Below are positions 14,129 to 21,048 of a stretch of DNA of 25,603 bases, piece by piece. Under the pieces are notes generated by a model. That model ran no database searches. It had not been told where the DNA came from and saw only the letters and a program-made list of their open reading frames with translations. Positions within the stretch are counted from its first letter, which is position 1, and each line of letters opens with the position of its first letter. The stretch is taken from contig CALFMN010000239.1 in NCBI GenBank assembly GCA_937879875.1, forward strand, positions 1 through 25,603. The letters are read 5' to 3'. The DNA is from an uncultured Chloroflexota bacterium (GTDB lineage: Bacteria; Chloroflexota; Dehalococcoidia; CAUJGQ01). The position numbers and the translations under genes were made by a program.

Positions 14129-15880
14129 ATGGCCGTCAGCGCGGTGACGAGCGAACTGATCAACGGCGCCCTTGCCGCCGCGATCCACGAGATGGAGGTG
14201 CTGATCAACCGCACCGCCATGTCGGCCATGATCAAGGAGAAGAAGGACTTCTTCGTCGGCTTGTTCGACGCGAGCGGCCGCCTGCTCGCCGCGCACGTGT
14301 CCTTCACCGCGCCCGGCCTGATCGACCCGGTGCTGCGCCAGTACCCGATCGAGACGCTGCGCCCCGGCGACGTGTTCTGGTACAACGACCCGTATCTTTC
14401 GCAGGGCGCGATTCAGCATCTCGGCGATATGGTCTTCATCTCGCCCGTGTTCGACTCCGATGAAGTTGTCGCCTTCTCCGCCACGTTCGGGCACTTCCGC
14501 GACATCGGTGGCACACGCGCCGGCAGCATCTCGCCCGGCGCCACCGAGATCTTTCATGAGGGCACGCGCGTGCCGCCGATCCGCATCTTCGCCGCCGGCG
14601 TGCTCAACGACGAGGCGTACCGCGTGCTGCTCGCCAACTCGCGCTTTCCCGACGACCTCGAAGGCGACACCCGCGCCCTGATGGCGAGCTGCCGCCTCGG
14701 CGTCGAGCGGCTGGAGGAGCTGCTGCGCCGCTACGGCCGTGAAACGGTGATCGCCGCGCTCGACGACCTGATCGACCGCACCAACAGCGCCGCGCGGGCG
14801 CTCTTGCGCTCGCTTGTGCCCGAAGGCGAGCACGCCTTCCACGACTTCGCCGACGACGATGGCATCGCCGGTCAGTCATATAAGGTCGCGCTGACGCTGC
14901 GCCGGCAGGGCGACAAGATCACCGCCGACATCAGCGAGAGCGGTCCGCAGGCGAAGGGGCCGATCAACTTTCTGGTGACGCTCGGCTACCTGAACCTGCT
15001 CTTCGGCCGCTATCTGATGGGCATCGACCCAACGCTGCCGCTGAACGAGGGGCTGCTGCACACGATCGATGAGCTGATCGCGAAGCCGGGCACGGTGACG
15101 CAGCCACGTTTCCCCGCCGCCACGGGCCTGCGCAGCCACGTGCGCCAGCGCATGAGCGGCTGCATGCTCGGCGTGCTGAACGTGGCAACATACGGCCAGG
15201 CCGCTGCAAACTCCCCGGTCTACGTGCTCTACACGCTGCGGCTGCTGGACGAGCGCACGGGCAAGTTCGATGTCTGCTCCGAAGGCGTGGGCGCCGGCCT
15301 CGGCGCGCGGCCGGACGGTGACGGCGCCAGCGCGATCTATTTCACCGTGCAGCAGAACTTCCCCGTAGAGTTTCTGGAGCGGGAGCACGGTCTGCTGGTC
15401 GAGCGGTACGCGATTGCCGCCGATTCGGCCGGGCCGGGACGCTGGCGCGGCGGCTGCGGTGTGCTGCGGGACGTACGCATTCTCGGCGGCGGCACGGTGC
15501 TGGCCACGCGCATGGACAACGTGAAGTATCCCTGCTTCGGTGTGAACGGCGGGCGCGCCGCGCGTCCGGGCGCCTTCGTGCTCAATCCGGACACGCCGCG
15601 CGAGCGCACCCTGCCGCCGATCGGCGACGACATTGCCCTCGAAGCCGGCGATCTGTTGCGCGTGATCACGACGGGCGGCGGCGGCTGGGGCGACCCGTTC
15701 CTGCGCGAGCCGCGGCGCGTGCGACAGGACGTGCGCGAAGGCTTTGTCAGCGTGCGCGGCGCCCGCGACGACTACGGGGTCGTGCTCGATCCTGAGACAT
15801 GCCGGCTTGACGAAGAAGAGACGGCCCGGCTGCGTGGCGCCTCGCGCGAGCATGCCACGGCGCTCTTCGACCGCGGCTGA
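14129..15880 (+). CDS. hydantoinase B / oxoprolinase-type subunit (HyuB-like)
   Basis: A 583-aa protein of the HyuB family. Recognisable blocks are the N-terminal LINGALAAAIHEMEVLINRTAMSAMIKEKKDFFVGLFDASGRLLA, the HFRDIGGTRAGSISPGATEIFHEGTRVPPIRI motif, FPAATGLRSHVRQRMSGCMLGVLN, GPGRWRGGCGVLRD and the late VITTGGGGWGDPF. In the family this subunit works with HyuA in ATP-dependent hydrolysis of hydantoins, 5-oxoproline or in related N-methylhydantoin/acetone carboxylase-type reactions. Length is normal for the family. A clear AGGAGG precedes the ATG. No hyuA lies beside it: upstream is a hairpin cluster and downstream a convergent operon. It may partner a distant HyuA, so substrate and activity are uncertain. 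Confidence 0.9.
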   Translation: MAVSAVTSELINGALAAAIHEMEVLINRTAMSAMIKEKKDFFVGLFDASGRLLAAHVSFTAPGLIDPVLRQYPIETLRPGDVFWYNDPYLSQGAIQHLGDMVFISPVFDSDEVVAFSATFGHFRDIGGTRAGSISPGATEIFHEGTRVPPIRIFAAGVLNDEAYRVLLANSRFPDDLEGDTRALMASCRLGVERLEELLRRYGRETVIAALDDLIDRTNSAARALLRSLVPEGEHAFHDFADDDGIAGQSYKVALTLRRQGDKITADISESGPQAKGPINFLVTLGYLNLLFGRYLMGIDPTLPLNEGLLHTIDELIAKPGTVTQPRFPAATGLRSHVRQRMSGCMLGVLNVATYGQAAANSPVYVLYTLRLLDERTGKFDVCSEGVGAGLGARPDGDGASAIYFTVQQNFPVEFLEREHGLLVERYAIAADSAGPGRWRGGCGVLRDVRILGGGTVLATRMDNVKYPCFGVNGGRAARPGAFVLNPDTPRERTLPPIGDDIALEAGDLLRVITTGGGGWGDPFLREPRRVRQDVREGFVSVRGARDDYGVVLDPETCRLDEEETARLRGASREHATALFDRG

Positions 15881-15914
15881 GCGCCTGTCGCCTCTGCAGC
15901 AGCGAGTGAACGGG

Positions 15915-16214
15915 CTACGGTTTCTCCCCTTTGTTGCCCTGCTCTTTCTCGGCGATGATGCTGAAGCAGTCGATGCAGACTTTCTTGACCGAGGCGGGCA
16001 TGTACGGCCGGTGCTTGATGCGCCGGCCGCACACGGCACAGTCGGTCTTCACGTCGTCGGTGAAGTAGGCCGGCCCTTCGTCCGGCATGCAGATGATGTA
16101 GTCGGCCTTCGCCATCTCCTCGTCGGGCACGACGGTGATCGGAAACGGCAGGCCCGGCAGATGCACCTGGCGATGCCGTGAGCGCTTCGTCTTGCAAAAC
16201 GGCTTGTACTTCAC
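15915..16214 (-). CDS. small zinc-ribbon-like protein
   Basis: A 99-aa protein starting at a GTG with AGGA nine bases upstream. Residues 59-83 have CAVC and CIDC pairs (Cys59, 62, 80, 83) flanking the basic GRRIKHRPYMPASVKKV, a typical treble-clef or zinc-ribbon pattern likely to bind one Zn ion. The N-terminus is basic (KTKRSRHRQVH), the middle reads AKADYIICMPDEGPAYFTDDVK, and a charged tail ends the chain. There is no signal peptide. It begins 15 bp after the stop of the 239-aa gene and on the same strand, so it is probably the third gene of the AlbA_2 operon. A role in nucleic-acid or protein binding is inferred; I do not recognise a named family. Confidence 0.7.
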   Translation of the reverse strand: MKYKPFCKTKRSRHRQVHLPGLPFPITVVPDEEMAKADYIICMPDEGPAYFTDDVKTDCAVCGRRIKHRPYMPASVKKVCIDCFSIIAEKEQGNKGEKP

Positions 16215-16229
16215 GCGCGGTTCCTAATT

Positions 16230-16949
16230 CTAGAGACGGCGTTCAAGAAAGCGGCGCTGTTCCTCTTCGAGCATGGCGGGTGCGGGCTCCGGCCAGTTGA
16301 ATCGCTCCAAGATGTGTACAGTCGCATCGATCGCGAGACGCGGGGCGTCGGCGACCAGTACGGCGGCGGGCTGGGTCGTAGACCATGCAATCGTGTCAAT
16401 CGCAGCGGTGTATGGGCCATGGAGCACGCGCCCTGGAGGGCTGGTGAGGACACGTCCCTGCGCACCATAGAGCTCGATGCGGAGCTTACCGGCGGGATCG
16501 AGCGCGCCGTGATAGGCAAGCCCTTTGGTGAACTCCAGGATCTCGGTTACAGTGTAGAGCACGTCGATGAAGTCAATGTGAGGCGAACTTGGAACAAGCT
16601 CTCCACCGAGCGTATTGGACTCGAAGGAGAAAAAGGGCGTCCGGTCATAACGAATCGCAAAGCGGTGGACGAACTGTCCGCTCTGATAGAGCCGCCAGAG
16701 TTCGACGTGGTTGCCGAAATCGCTGCCGGACTGGATGAAGTCGTCGCCGCGGACGTAACCGTCGCGGTCGACGTGCGGATAATCCCAGCCTCGCAGGCGC
16801 ACGCTGGCGCTCTCCACGAGCTTCTCGCAGTCACGCAGCGTTGGAATGCGGCGTTCCTCAAACACCGTTGAATGGATCATCACCCGCCAAAAGCCGGTCT
16901 CGTGGATGCGGGCAAGGCGGCCATCCGTCTCGGATAGTGTCGTAGTCAC
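16230..16949 (-). CDS. uncharacterised 239-aa protein, LRGWDYPH motif, partner of the AlbA_2 gene
   Basis: A soluble-looking protein with no signal or membrane segment. The N-terminal third has GFWRVMIHSTVFEERRI and LRGWDYPH (52-59), then DDFIQSG and a conserved-looking aromatic block ELWRLYQSGQFVHRFAIRYD (83-102), and a C-terminal part LAIDATVHILERFNWPEP. No nuclease, methyltransferase or ATPase signature is visible. The GTG start overlaps the TGA stop of the AlbA_2 gene (GTGA at 16946-16949), indicating translational coupling and a shared function. From memory, genes with the GWDYPH and YQSGQF blocks occur beside AlbA_2 proteins elsewhere, but I cannot verify it here. The function is unknown. 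Confidence 0.8.
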   Translation of the reverse strand: MTTTLSETDGRLARIHETGFWRVMIHSTVFEERRIPTLRDCEKLVESASVRLRGWDYPHVDRDGYVRGDDFIQSGSDFGNHVELWRLYQSGQFVHRFAIRYDRTPFFSFESNTLGGELVPSSPHIDFIDVLYTVTEILEFTKGLAYHGALDPAGKLRIELYGAQGRVLTSPPGRVLHGPYTAAIDTIAWSTTQPAAVLVADAPRLAIDATVHILERFNWPEPAPAMLEEEQRRFLERRL

Positions 16950-17566
16950 AGGTTGCCTCGCTGCTGCTCGAAGCGCTCCTCGTCGGATGGCAGGGACGGC
17001 ACGGCCACGACCCCTCGCAGCGCCGCGACGATCGGTTGCAGACGCTTCTCGACGCCGACCGCGATCGCCCGATCCAGCAACTCGCGCATCTCCGACTGCG
17101 TGCGGATCTCCGCCGACTCGTGCCTGGCGTAGGTACGTGTGTAGATCGCTGCCTCGCGCAGATGCGTGCCGTTGCGCGTGCAGACCACGGGCAGATCTCG
17201 GAAGCCGTTGACCTGGACGATCACAAACCGCCGCTCTTCCAAGCTCACATGGCGGACAGCGAGTTCGACAAACGGGTCTGCCCGGCCGTTCACGTACTCT
17301 TGCACCCGGTCTTGCTGATAGCTTGCGTCAACCTCGTCGCTGACGCCGTTCGGCTCCCAGGCATCCGGTTCCACCTGATCCATGCCGATAACGATGCTGC
17401 CCCCGCCGATATTCGCCATCGCCATCGCGGCGCGAGCGACGCGTGAGTTGACGGCGTCGACTCCCCATGCGAAGGGCTCTTGGCCGCTCGACCCCTTGTA
17501 CTCGATGTTGCGCTCCTCGCGACCGTGAAGGATGAGGTCCAAGAGCGCAGGGTCGCTGTCGGGCAT
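16946..17566 (-). CDS. Schlafen/AlbA_2-domain protein
   Basis: A 206-aa protein. The AlbA_2 (Schlafen core) domain occupies roughly residues 8-150: EERNIEYKGSSG (17-28, the ExxxxExK-like acidic motif), then AAMAMANIGGGSIVIGMD (46-63), the family's glycine-rich strand, and a later DPFVELAVRHV...RFVIVQVNGFRDLPVVC. Many AlbA_2 proteins act in nucleic-acid binding or as RNases of Schlafen type, and some occur in predicted defence or stress loci. No HTH or AAA domain is fused here. The TTG at 17608 would add 14 residues; I prefer the ATG at 17566, which has AGGAGG about 11 bases before it. TAGAAT at 17595-17600 (minus strand) may be the -10 box. It is the first gene of a coupled operon. Confidence 0.8.
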   Translation of the reverse strand: MPDSDPALLDLILHGREERNIEYKGSSGQEPFAWGVDAVNSRVARAAMAMANIGGGSIVIGMDQVEPDAWEPNGVSDEVDASYQQDRVQEYVNGRADPFVELAVRHVSLEERRFVIVQVNGFRDLPVVCTRNGTHLREAAIYTRTYARHESAEIRTQSEMRELLDRAIAVGVEKRLQPIVAALRGVVAVPSLPSDEERFEQQRGNL

Positions 17567-17632
17567 CAGGCGGGCGGCCTCCTGCGAGCCTCGGATTCTA
17601 GTGTACAACCCGGACGGACATGGCCCGCGCGG

Positions 17633-18586
17633 CTATCCTTCCACCGCCAGCCTTAGAAACGCGTCGATGCGGCGGTTGGCGGTGCGGCCGAGGCTGCTGG
17701 GCATGCCGTTGAAGCCGTGCACGCCGCCCGCGTAGACGGCCAGTTCGGACTGGTTGCCCGCGGCCAGCCAGCGCTGGTGCATGAACAACGTGTCGTCCAG
17801 CAGCGGGTCGAGTGTGCCCACGGTGAACAGCGCCGGCGGCAGGCCGCGCAAATCGGCGTACAGCGGCGAGACATCGGGGTCGCGGCGCTGGCCCGCGTCC
17901 GGCACGAAGTGGTCGTAGAACCAGGCCATCGTCGGCGTGCTCAGCACCAGATGGCGCTCGCCCCAGCGCGCCTGCGAGGGCGTCATCGAAAGGTCGTAGA
18001 CGCCGTAGACCAGGTTCGCCGCCAGAAAGCCGCGGTAGTCGTGGCGGTCGCGCATGCGCAGCAGCGTGGCCGCGGCCAGGTGCCCGCCGGCCGACTCACC
18101 GCCGATCAGCAGCTTGTCCGTGCCGAACTCGCCTTTCGTGTTCTGTATCAGCCAGGCAGCGACCGCCTCGCAGTCGTCCTGGCTCGCGGGATACGGATGC
18201 TCCGGCGCCAGGCGGTAGTCCACGCTGAGCACGGCGAGGCCGCAGTTCTGCGCGATGCGCTCGTTGCGCACGTCGGCGTGATGTGCCCGGCCCAGCACCC
18301 AGCCGCCGCCGTGAATCTGCAGGTAAACGCCCTGCACCGTTTCGGGCAGGAAGAGACGGCAGGGCACGCCGGCGATCGTGCGCTCCTGCGCCATCTCGGA
18401 GGTGACGATCGGGCCGAAGGTGCCGCCGCCCGCCTCGCGCTCGTCGCGCACTTCTTGTGGCTGGCGCAGATAGGTCGGCGTCACCGTTGCCATCAGCGCT
18501 TCGAGCTTCGCGTTGAACTCGGCGGTTTCGGCGTCGATCGCGGCGGGATCGTAGGGGCTGCGCTCGGAACGGGCCTCGGTGGTCAT
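17633..18586 (-). CDS. alpha/beta hydrolase, hormone-sensitive lipase (HSL) family
   Basis: A 317-aa esterase-like enzyme. The oxyanion-hole motif HGGGW lies at 92-96, the nucleophile elbow GESAGG at 163-168 (Ser165), the acid in GTLDPLLDD (Asp260) and the catalytic His in GGVHGF (His290), all in HSL-family order. YRLAPEHPYPA at 124-134 is a further hallmark. Such enzymes hydrolyse short- to medium-chain esters in the cytosol; the substrate is unknown. The ATG at 18586 has AGGAGG eight bases upstream; the frame extends to 18640 without a better start. It lies upstream of the AlbA_2 operon on the same strand with about 65 bp between, so co-transcription is possible but not required. Confidence 0.9.
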   Translation of the reverse strand: MTTEARSERSPYDPAAIDAETAEFNAKLEALMATVTPTYLRQPQEVRDEREAGGGTFGPIVTSEMAQERTIAGVPCRLFLPETVQGVYLQIHGGGWVLGRAHHADVRNERIAQNCGLAVLSVDYRLAPEHPYPASQDDCEAVAAWLIQNTKGEFGTDKLLIGGESAGGHLAAATLLRMRDRHDYRGFLAANLVYGVYDLSMTPSQARWGERHLVLSTPTMAWFYDHFVPDAGQRRDPDVSPLYADLRGLPPALFTVGTLDPLLDDTLFMHQRWLAAGNQSELAVYAGGVHGFNGMPSSLGRTANRRIDAFLRLAVEG

Positions 18587-18696
18587 CGCCTGCGCCTCCT
18601 CAAAGTGGTTTGCGCCAGCCGGAGTGTACCACCGCGACAATCCGCGGTGCGCGTGCTACGGTGGCTCTCCGAGTTGTGAAGGAGGCAAGACCGCGC

Positions 18697-19815
18697 GTGA
18701 CCGCAGCGACCGATGTGATTCAGGACGCCTTCGCGCCGCTCTACGGCAAGCCATGCTGGGGCGCGAAGAATGGCTACAGCTCGTGGATCGGTATCGAGTT
18801 CGGCGAGCCGCATCTGGAGATCCACGAGCCGCGGCCGAACGCGAAGCGCAGGACCGTGCCCGGGCGGCGCTACGCCTCGCTGCGGCATGTCTTCCTCCAC
18901 GGCCAATGGCATCTGATGCTCTACGCCTGCGCATGGGAATTACGTCTCAGGGGCCGCCGCGGCGTGCATAGCTCCTCTGAAAATCGAGCCATTGGGCGGG
19001 CGTTGCGCGAGCTGGACGGTCAGGCGCTGACCGGCGTCTCGATCACTCCAGACCTGCGTATCACGACGTTCACCTTCGATCTTGGCGGCCGGCTGGAGAC
19101 GCGCCCCTGGGACGGTGATGAACCGCAAGAGCCCGAAGACCAGTGGCTGCTGTACGAGCCGGACGGACGCGTGCTCAGCGTGCGCTCGGATGGCCGGTAC
19201 CGCCGCGACTCGGGCAGCAGCGAGCCGGACGGGGAGCGCTGGCTGCCTTTACAACCCGGCATCCGGCTGAGCGCTCTACCCGCCCGCCGAGCGCAGGCTG
19301 AGGCTGCCGAGCCAGAAGGCGTCGATGTGATCGAGCCGGCCGCGCCAGTAGGGCACGGTGGCGATCTCGCCGCCTGGACCGATCAGGCGCGCGTCTTGCA
19401 GGTGCAGATAGGCGGGGCGCACGCGGTCTTCCGGCTCCGTGGGCGCACGCTCGTTCTGCAACAGGCGCAGCCGCCGCTCGCGCCGCGCCTCCTGCTGCCC
19501 GCCGAGGCCGTCGAACAGGCCAGCGACGGCGTCCAGCGTCTCCTGCTGTGCGCCGCCCGCGCCGCGCACCAGCTCGGCCAGGCCGCTGAAGTAGGCCACC
19601 ATGCTCACCAGCACGCCGCTGACCAGAAAGCCGCCGGCCTGCACCGTCACGGCCATGCTGAAGTCGCTGTCGTCGCAGACGCCGATCAGCTCCGCCAGCA
19701 CGGCGTCGGTGACGCGCAGGCGGTAGGTGTCTTCCGCCTGCGCCGCCTCTTCCGCGGCCCGCCGCTCGATCTGGTGCTCGGACATCGCTCGCTCCCGGAG
19801 GGAGTTTACAGGTGA
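18697..19815 (+). CDS. unknown protein; normal end uncertain, frame runs antisense through the next gene
   Basis: The plausible gene starts at GTG 18697 after GAAGGAGG. Residues 1 to about 190 look like a real globular protein: CWGAKNGYSSWIGIEFGEPHLEI, GQWHLMLYACAWELR, then ITTFTFDLGGRLETRPW and QWLLYEPDGRVLSVRSDGRYRRDS. After about 19260 the frame enters Ala/Gln/His-rich sequence that is simply the complement of the opposite-strand gene at 19276-19785. The likely ancestral stop was near 19260-19270, where other frames have TGA; loss of the stop or a small indel would explain the extension to 19815. The family is not recognised. It diverges from the HSL hydrolase. Confidence 0.55.
   Translation: MTAATDVIQDAFAPLYGKPCWGAKNGYSSWIGIEFGEPHLEIHEPRPNAKRRTVPGRRYASLRHVFLHGQWHLMLYACAWELRLRGRRGVHSSSENRAIGRALRELDGQALTGVSITPDLRITTFTFDLGGRLETRPWDGDEPQEPEDQWLLYEPDGRVLSVRSDGRYRRDSGSSEPDGERWLPLQPGIRLSALPARRAQAEAAEPEGVDVIEPAAPVGHGGDLAAWTDQARVLQVQIGGAHAVFRLRGRTLVLQQAQPPLAPRLLLPAEAVEQASDGVQRLLLCAARAAHQLGQAAEVGHHAHQHAADQKAAGLHRHGHAEVAVVADADQLRQHGVGDAQAVGVFRLRRLFRGPPLDLVLGHRSLPEGVYR
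19276..19785 (-). CDS. uncharacterised 169-aa protein, GvpU-like in part
   Basis: The protein starts at ATG 19785 behind GGGAG. An N-terminal charged helix (SEHQIERRAAEEAAQAED) leads into LRVTDAVLAELIGVCDDSDFSMAVTVQAGGFLVSGVLVSMVAYFSGLAELV, a strand pattern that recalls gas-vesicle accessory protein GvpU, though no gas-vesicle genes are nearby. The C-terminal third (PAYLHLQDARLIGPGGEIATVPYWRGRLDHIDAFWLGSL) looks like a separate beta-rich segment. No membrane or signal sequence is seen. It overlaps the open frame of the convergent plus-strand gene. Real coding is likely from its conserved-looking core; function is unknown and the GvpU resemblance is weak. Confidence 0.65.
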   Translation of the reverse strand: MSEHQIERRAAEEAAQAEDTYRLRVTDAVLAELIGVCDDSDFSMAVTVQAGGFLVSGVLVSMVAYFSGLAELVRGAGGAQQETLDAVAGLFDGLGGQQEARRERRLRLLQNERAPTEPEDRVRPAYLHLQDARLIGPGGEIATVPYWRGRLDHIDAFWLGSLSLRSAGG

Positions 19816-19912
19816 CAGGTAACAGGTTACATGGAGATCGGACCACCGCGGCCTCGCCACGCCGCGAGGCTCTGGTTGAGCAGCGCATACACTGTCACCT
19901 GTAAGCTGTTAC
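19806..19912. repeat. paired heptanucleotide tracts in inverted orientation
   Basis: The left tract is TTACAGG, TGACAGG, TAACAGG, TTACATG (19806-19833). The right tract is CTGTCAC, CTGTAAG, CTGTTAC (19892-19912), the same unit (GTRACAG) on the other strand. They flank 58 bp between the divergent 169-aa gene and the oxidoreductase, so any promoters of both genes lie within or beside these repeats. Confidence 0.6.
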
Positions 19913-19929
19913 CCCGTGGAGCGAACGCT

Positions 19930-20949
19930 ATGCCGCTGAAGTTCGGACTCTGGTACGACTTCCGTAACCCGCAGCGCTGGCAGCAGCCGACGGACCGGCT
20001 GTATGCCGAGACGTTCGAGCACATCCAGCAGGCCGAGGCGCTCGGCTTCGACGACATCTGGACCAGCGAGCATCACTTCGTCGAAGACGGCTACTCGCCC
20101 GCACTGCTGCCGATCTGCGCCGCCATCGCCGCTCGCACCAGCCGCGTCACGATCGGCACCAACATCCTGCTGCTGCCGCTGCACGACCCGATCCGCGTTG
20201 CCGAAGACGCGGCCACGGTCGATGTGATCTCCGGCGGCCGCTTCATCTTCGGTCCGGCCGTGGGCTACAAAGCGGACGAGTTTACGGCGCTGGGCAAAGA
20301 CTACCATCGCCGCGGCCGCATCACCAACGAGGCGATCGCGGTGATCAAGCGGGCGTGGACGGAGGACACGTTCAGTTTTGCCGGCCGCCACTTTCAGTAC
20401 GAGAACCTGCGCGTGACGCCGAAGCCGGTGCAGCGACCGCACCCGCCGATCTGGTTCGGCGGCTTCAGCGAGCCGGCCATCCGCCGCGCCGCGCGCGAGG
20501 GCGACGGCGTGCTGCTGGCCGGCGCCGGCCCCGCGCTGATCGCCGCCTACCGCGCTGCCCTGCGCGAGGCCGGGCGCACGGACGAGGCCGAGCAGCCGCA
20601 CATTGCCGCCGGCACGCGCTGGACGGCGGTGGTGGAAGACCCCGACCAGGCCTGGGCCGAGCTGGGCGCGTTCGCGCTGCACCGGGCGCAGCAGTATCAG
20701 CAGTGGTTCAGCGCCGCCGGCATGAGCGTGGCCGGCCAGACGCCGCCGCAAAGCGTGGCCGACCTGCGCGCCCGCAGCCCGCAGATGTTCGTCACGCCCG
20801 AGCAGGCGATCGCCTCGCTGCGCGAAACGCTGGCCGCCGCGCCGATCGCGCGCGTCTTCTGGTGGGCGATCTTCCCCGGCCAGCGCCCGCGCGACGCCGT
20901 GCGCAGCATGGAGCTGGTCGCGCAGAAGGTGATGCCCGCCTTCCGCTAG
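19930..20949 (+). CDS. LLM-class (luciferase-like) F420/flavin-dependent oxidoreductase
   Basis: A 339-aa luciferase-like TIM-barrel enzyme from a different subgroup than the one at 7162-8205. It shows KFGLWYDFRNP at strand 1, EALGFDDIWTSEHHFVEDGYSPALLPICAAIAARTSRVTIGTNILLLPLHDPIRVAEDAATVDVISGGRFIFGPAVGYKADEF and PPIWFGGFSEPAIRRAAREGDG. The HHF and GY-KADEF blocks are typical of LLM-class oxidoreductases. Either F420 or FMN could be the cofactor. The frame is open from 19831, but that part translates the heptanucleotide tracts; the ATG at 19930 has GGAG eight bases upstream. The substrate is unknown. Confidence 0.87.
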   Translation: MPLKFGLWYDFRNPQRWQQPTDRLYAETFEHIQQAEALGFDDIWTSEHHFVEDGYSPALLPICAAIAARTSRVTIGTNILLLPLHDPIRVAEDAATVDVISGGRFIFGPAVGYKADEFTALGKDYHRRGRITNEAIAVIKRAWTEDTFSFAGRHFQYENLRVTPKPVQRPHPPIWFGGFSEPAIRRAAREGDGVLLAGAGPALIAAYRAALREAGRTDEAEQPHIAAGTRWTAVVEDPDQAWAELGAFALHRAQQYQQWFSAAGMSVAGQTPPQSVADLRARSPQMFVTPEQAIASLRETLAAAPIARVFWWAIFPGQRPRDAVRSMELVAQKVMPAFR

Positions 20950-20952
20950 CCG

Positions 20953-21004
20953 CCGCTATAGCGGTAGGAGCGCACGGCGTGCGCCCGTCGCGACAGAGCC
21001 GCGA
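20953..21004. repeat. REP-like double hairpin (copy 2) with palindrome
   Basis: CCGCTATAGCGG (20953-20964) is a perfect palindrome. It is followed by GCACGGCGTGC (20972-20982) and TCGCGACAGAGCCGCGA (20988-21004), the same order and spacing as copy 1 near 5782-5814. The element lies just after the oxidoreductase stop and before the 3' end of the convergent regulator, where it may also help end transcription. Confidence 0.6.
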
Positions 21005-21048
21005 GCAGCAGCGCACCGCTGCACAGGTGACACCCGACAAGCCCGTCG

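Noticed and set aside
19276..19785. Firm naming of the 169-aa protein as GvpU
   Set aside because: The resemblance is limited to one strand-rich segment and no gas-vesicle genes are present, so only a weak similarity is noted.
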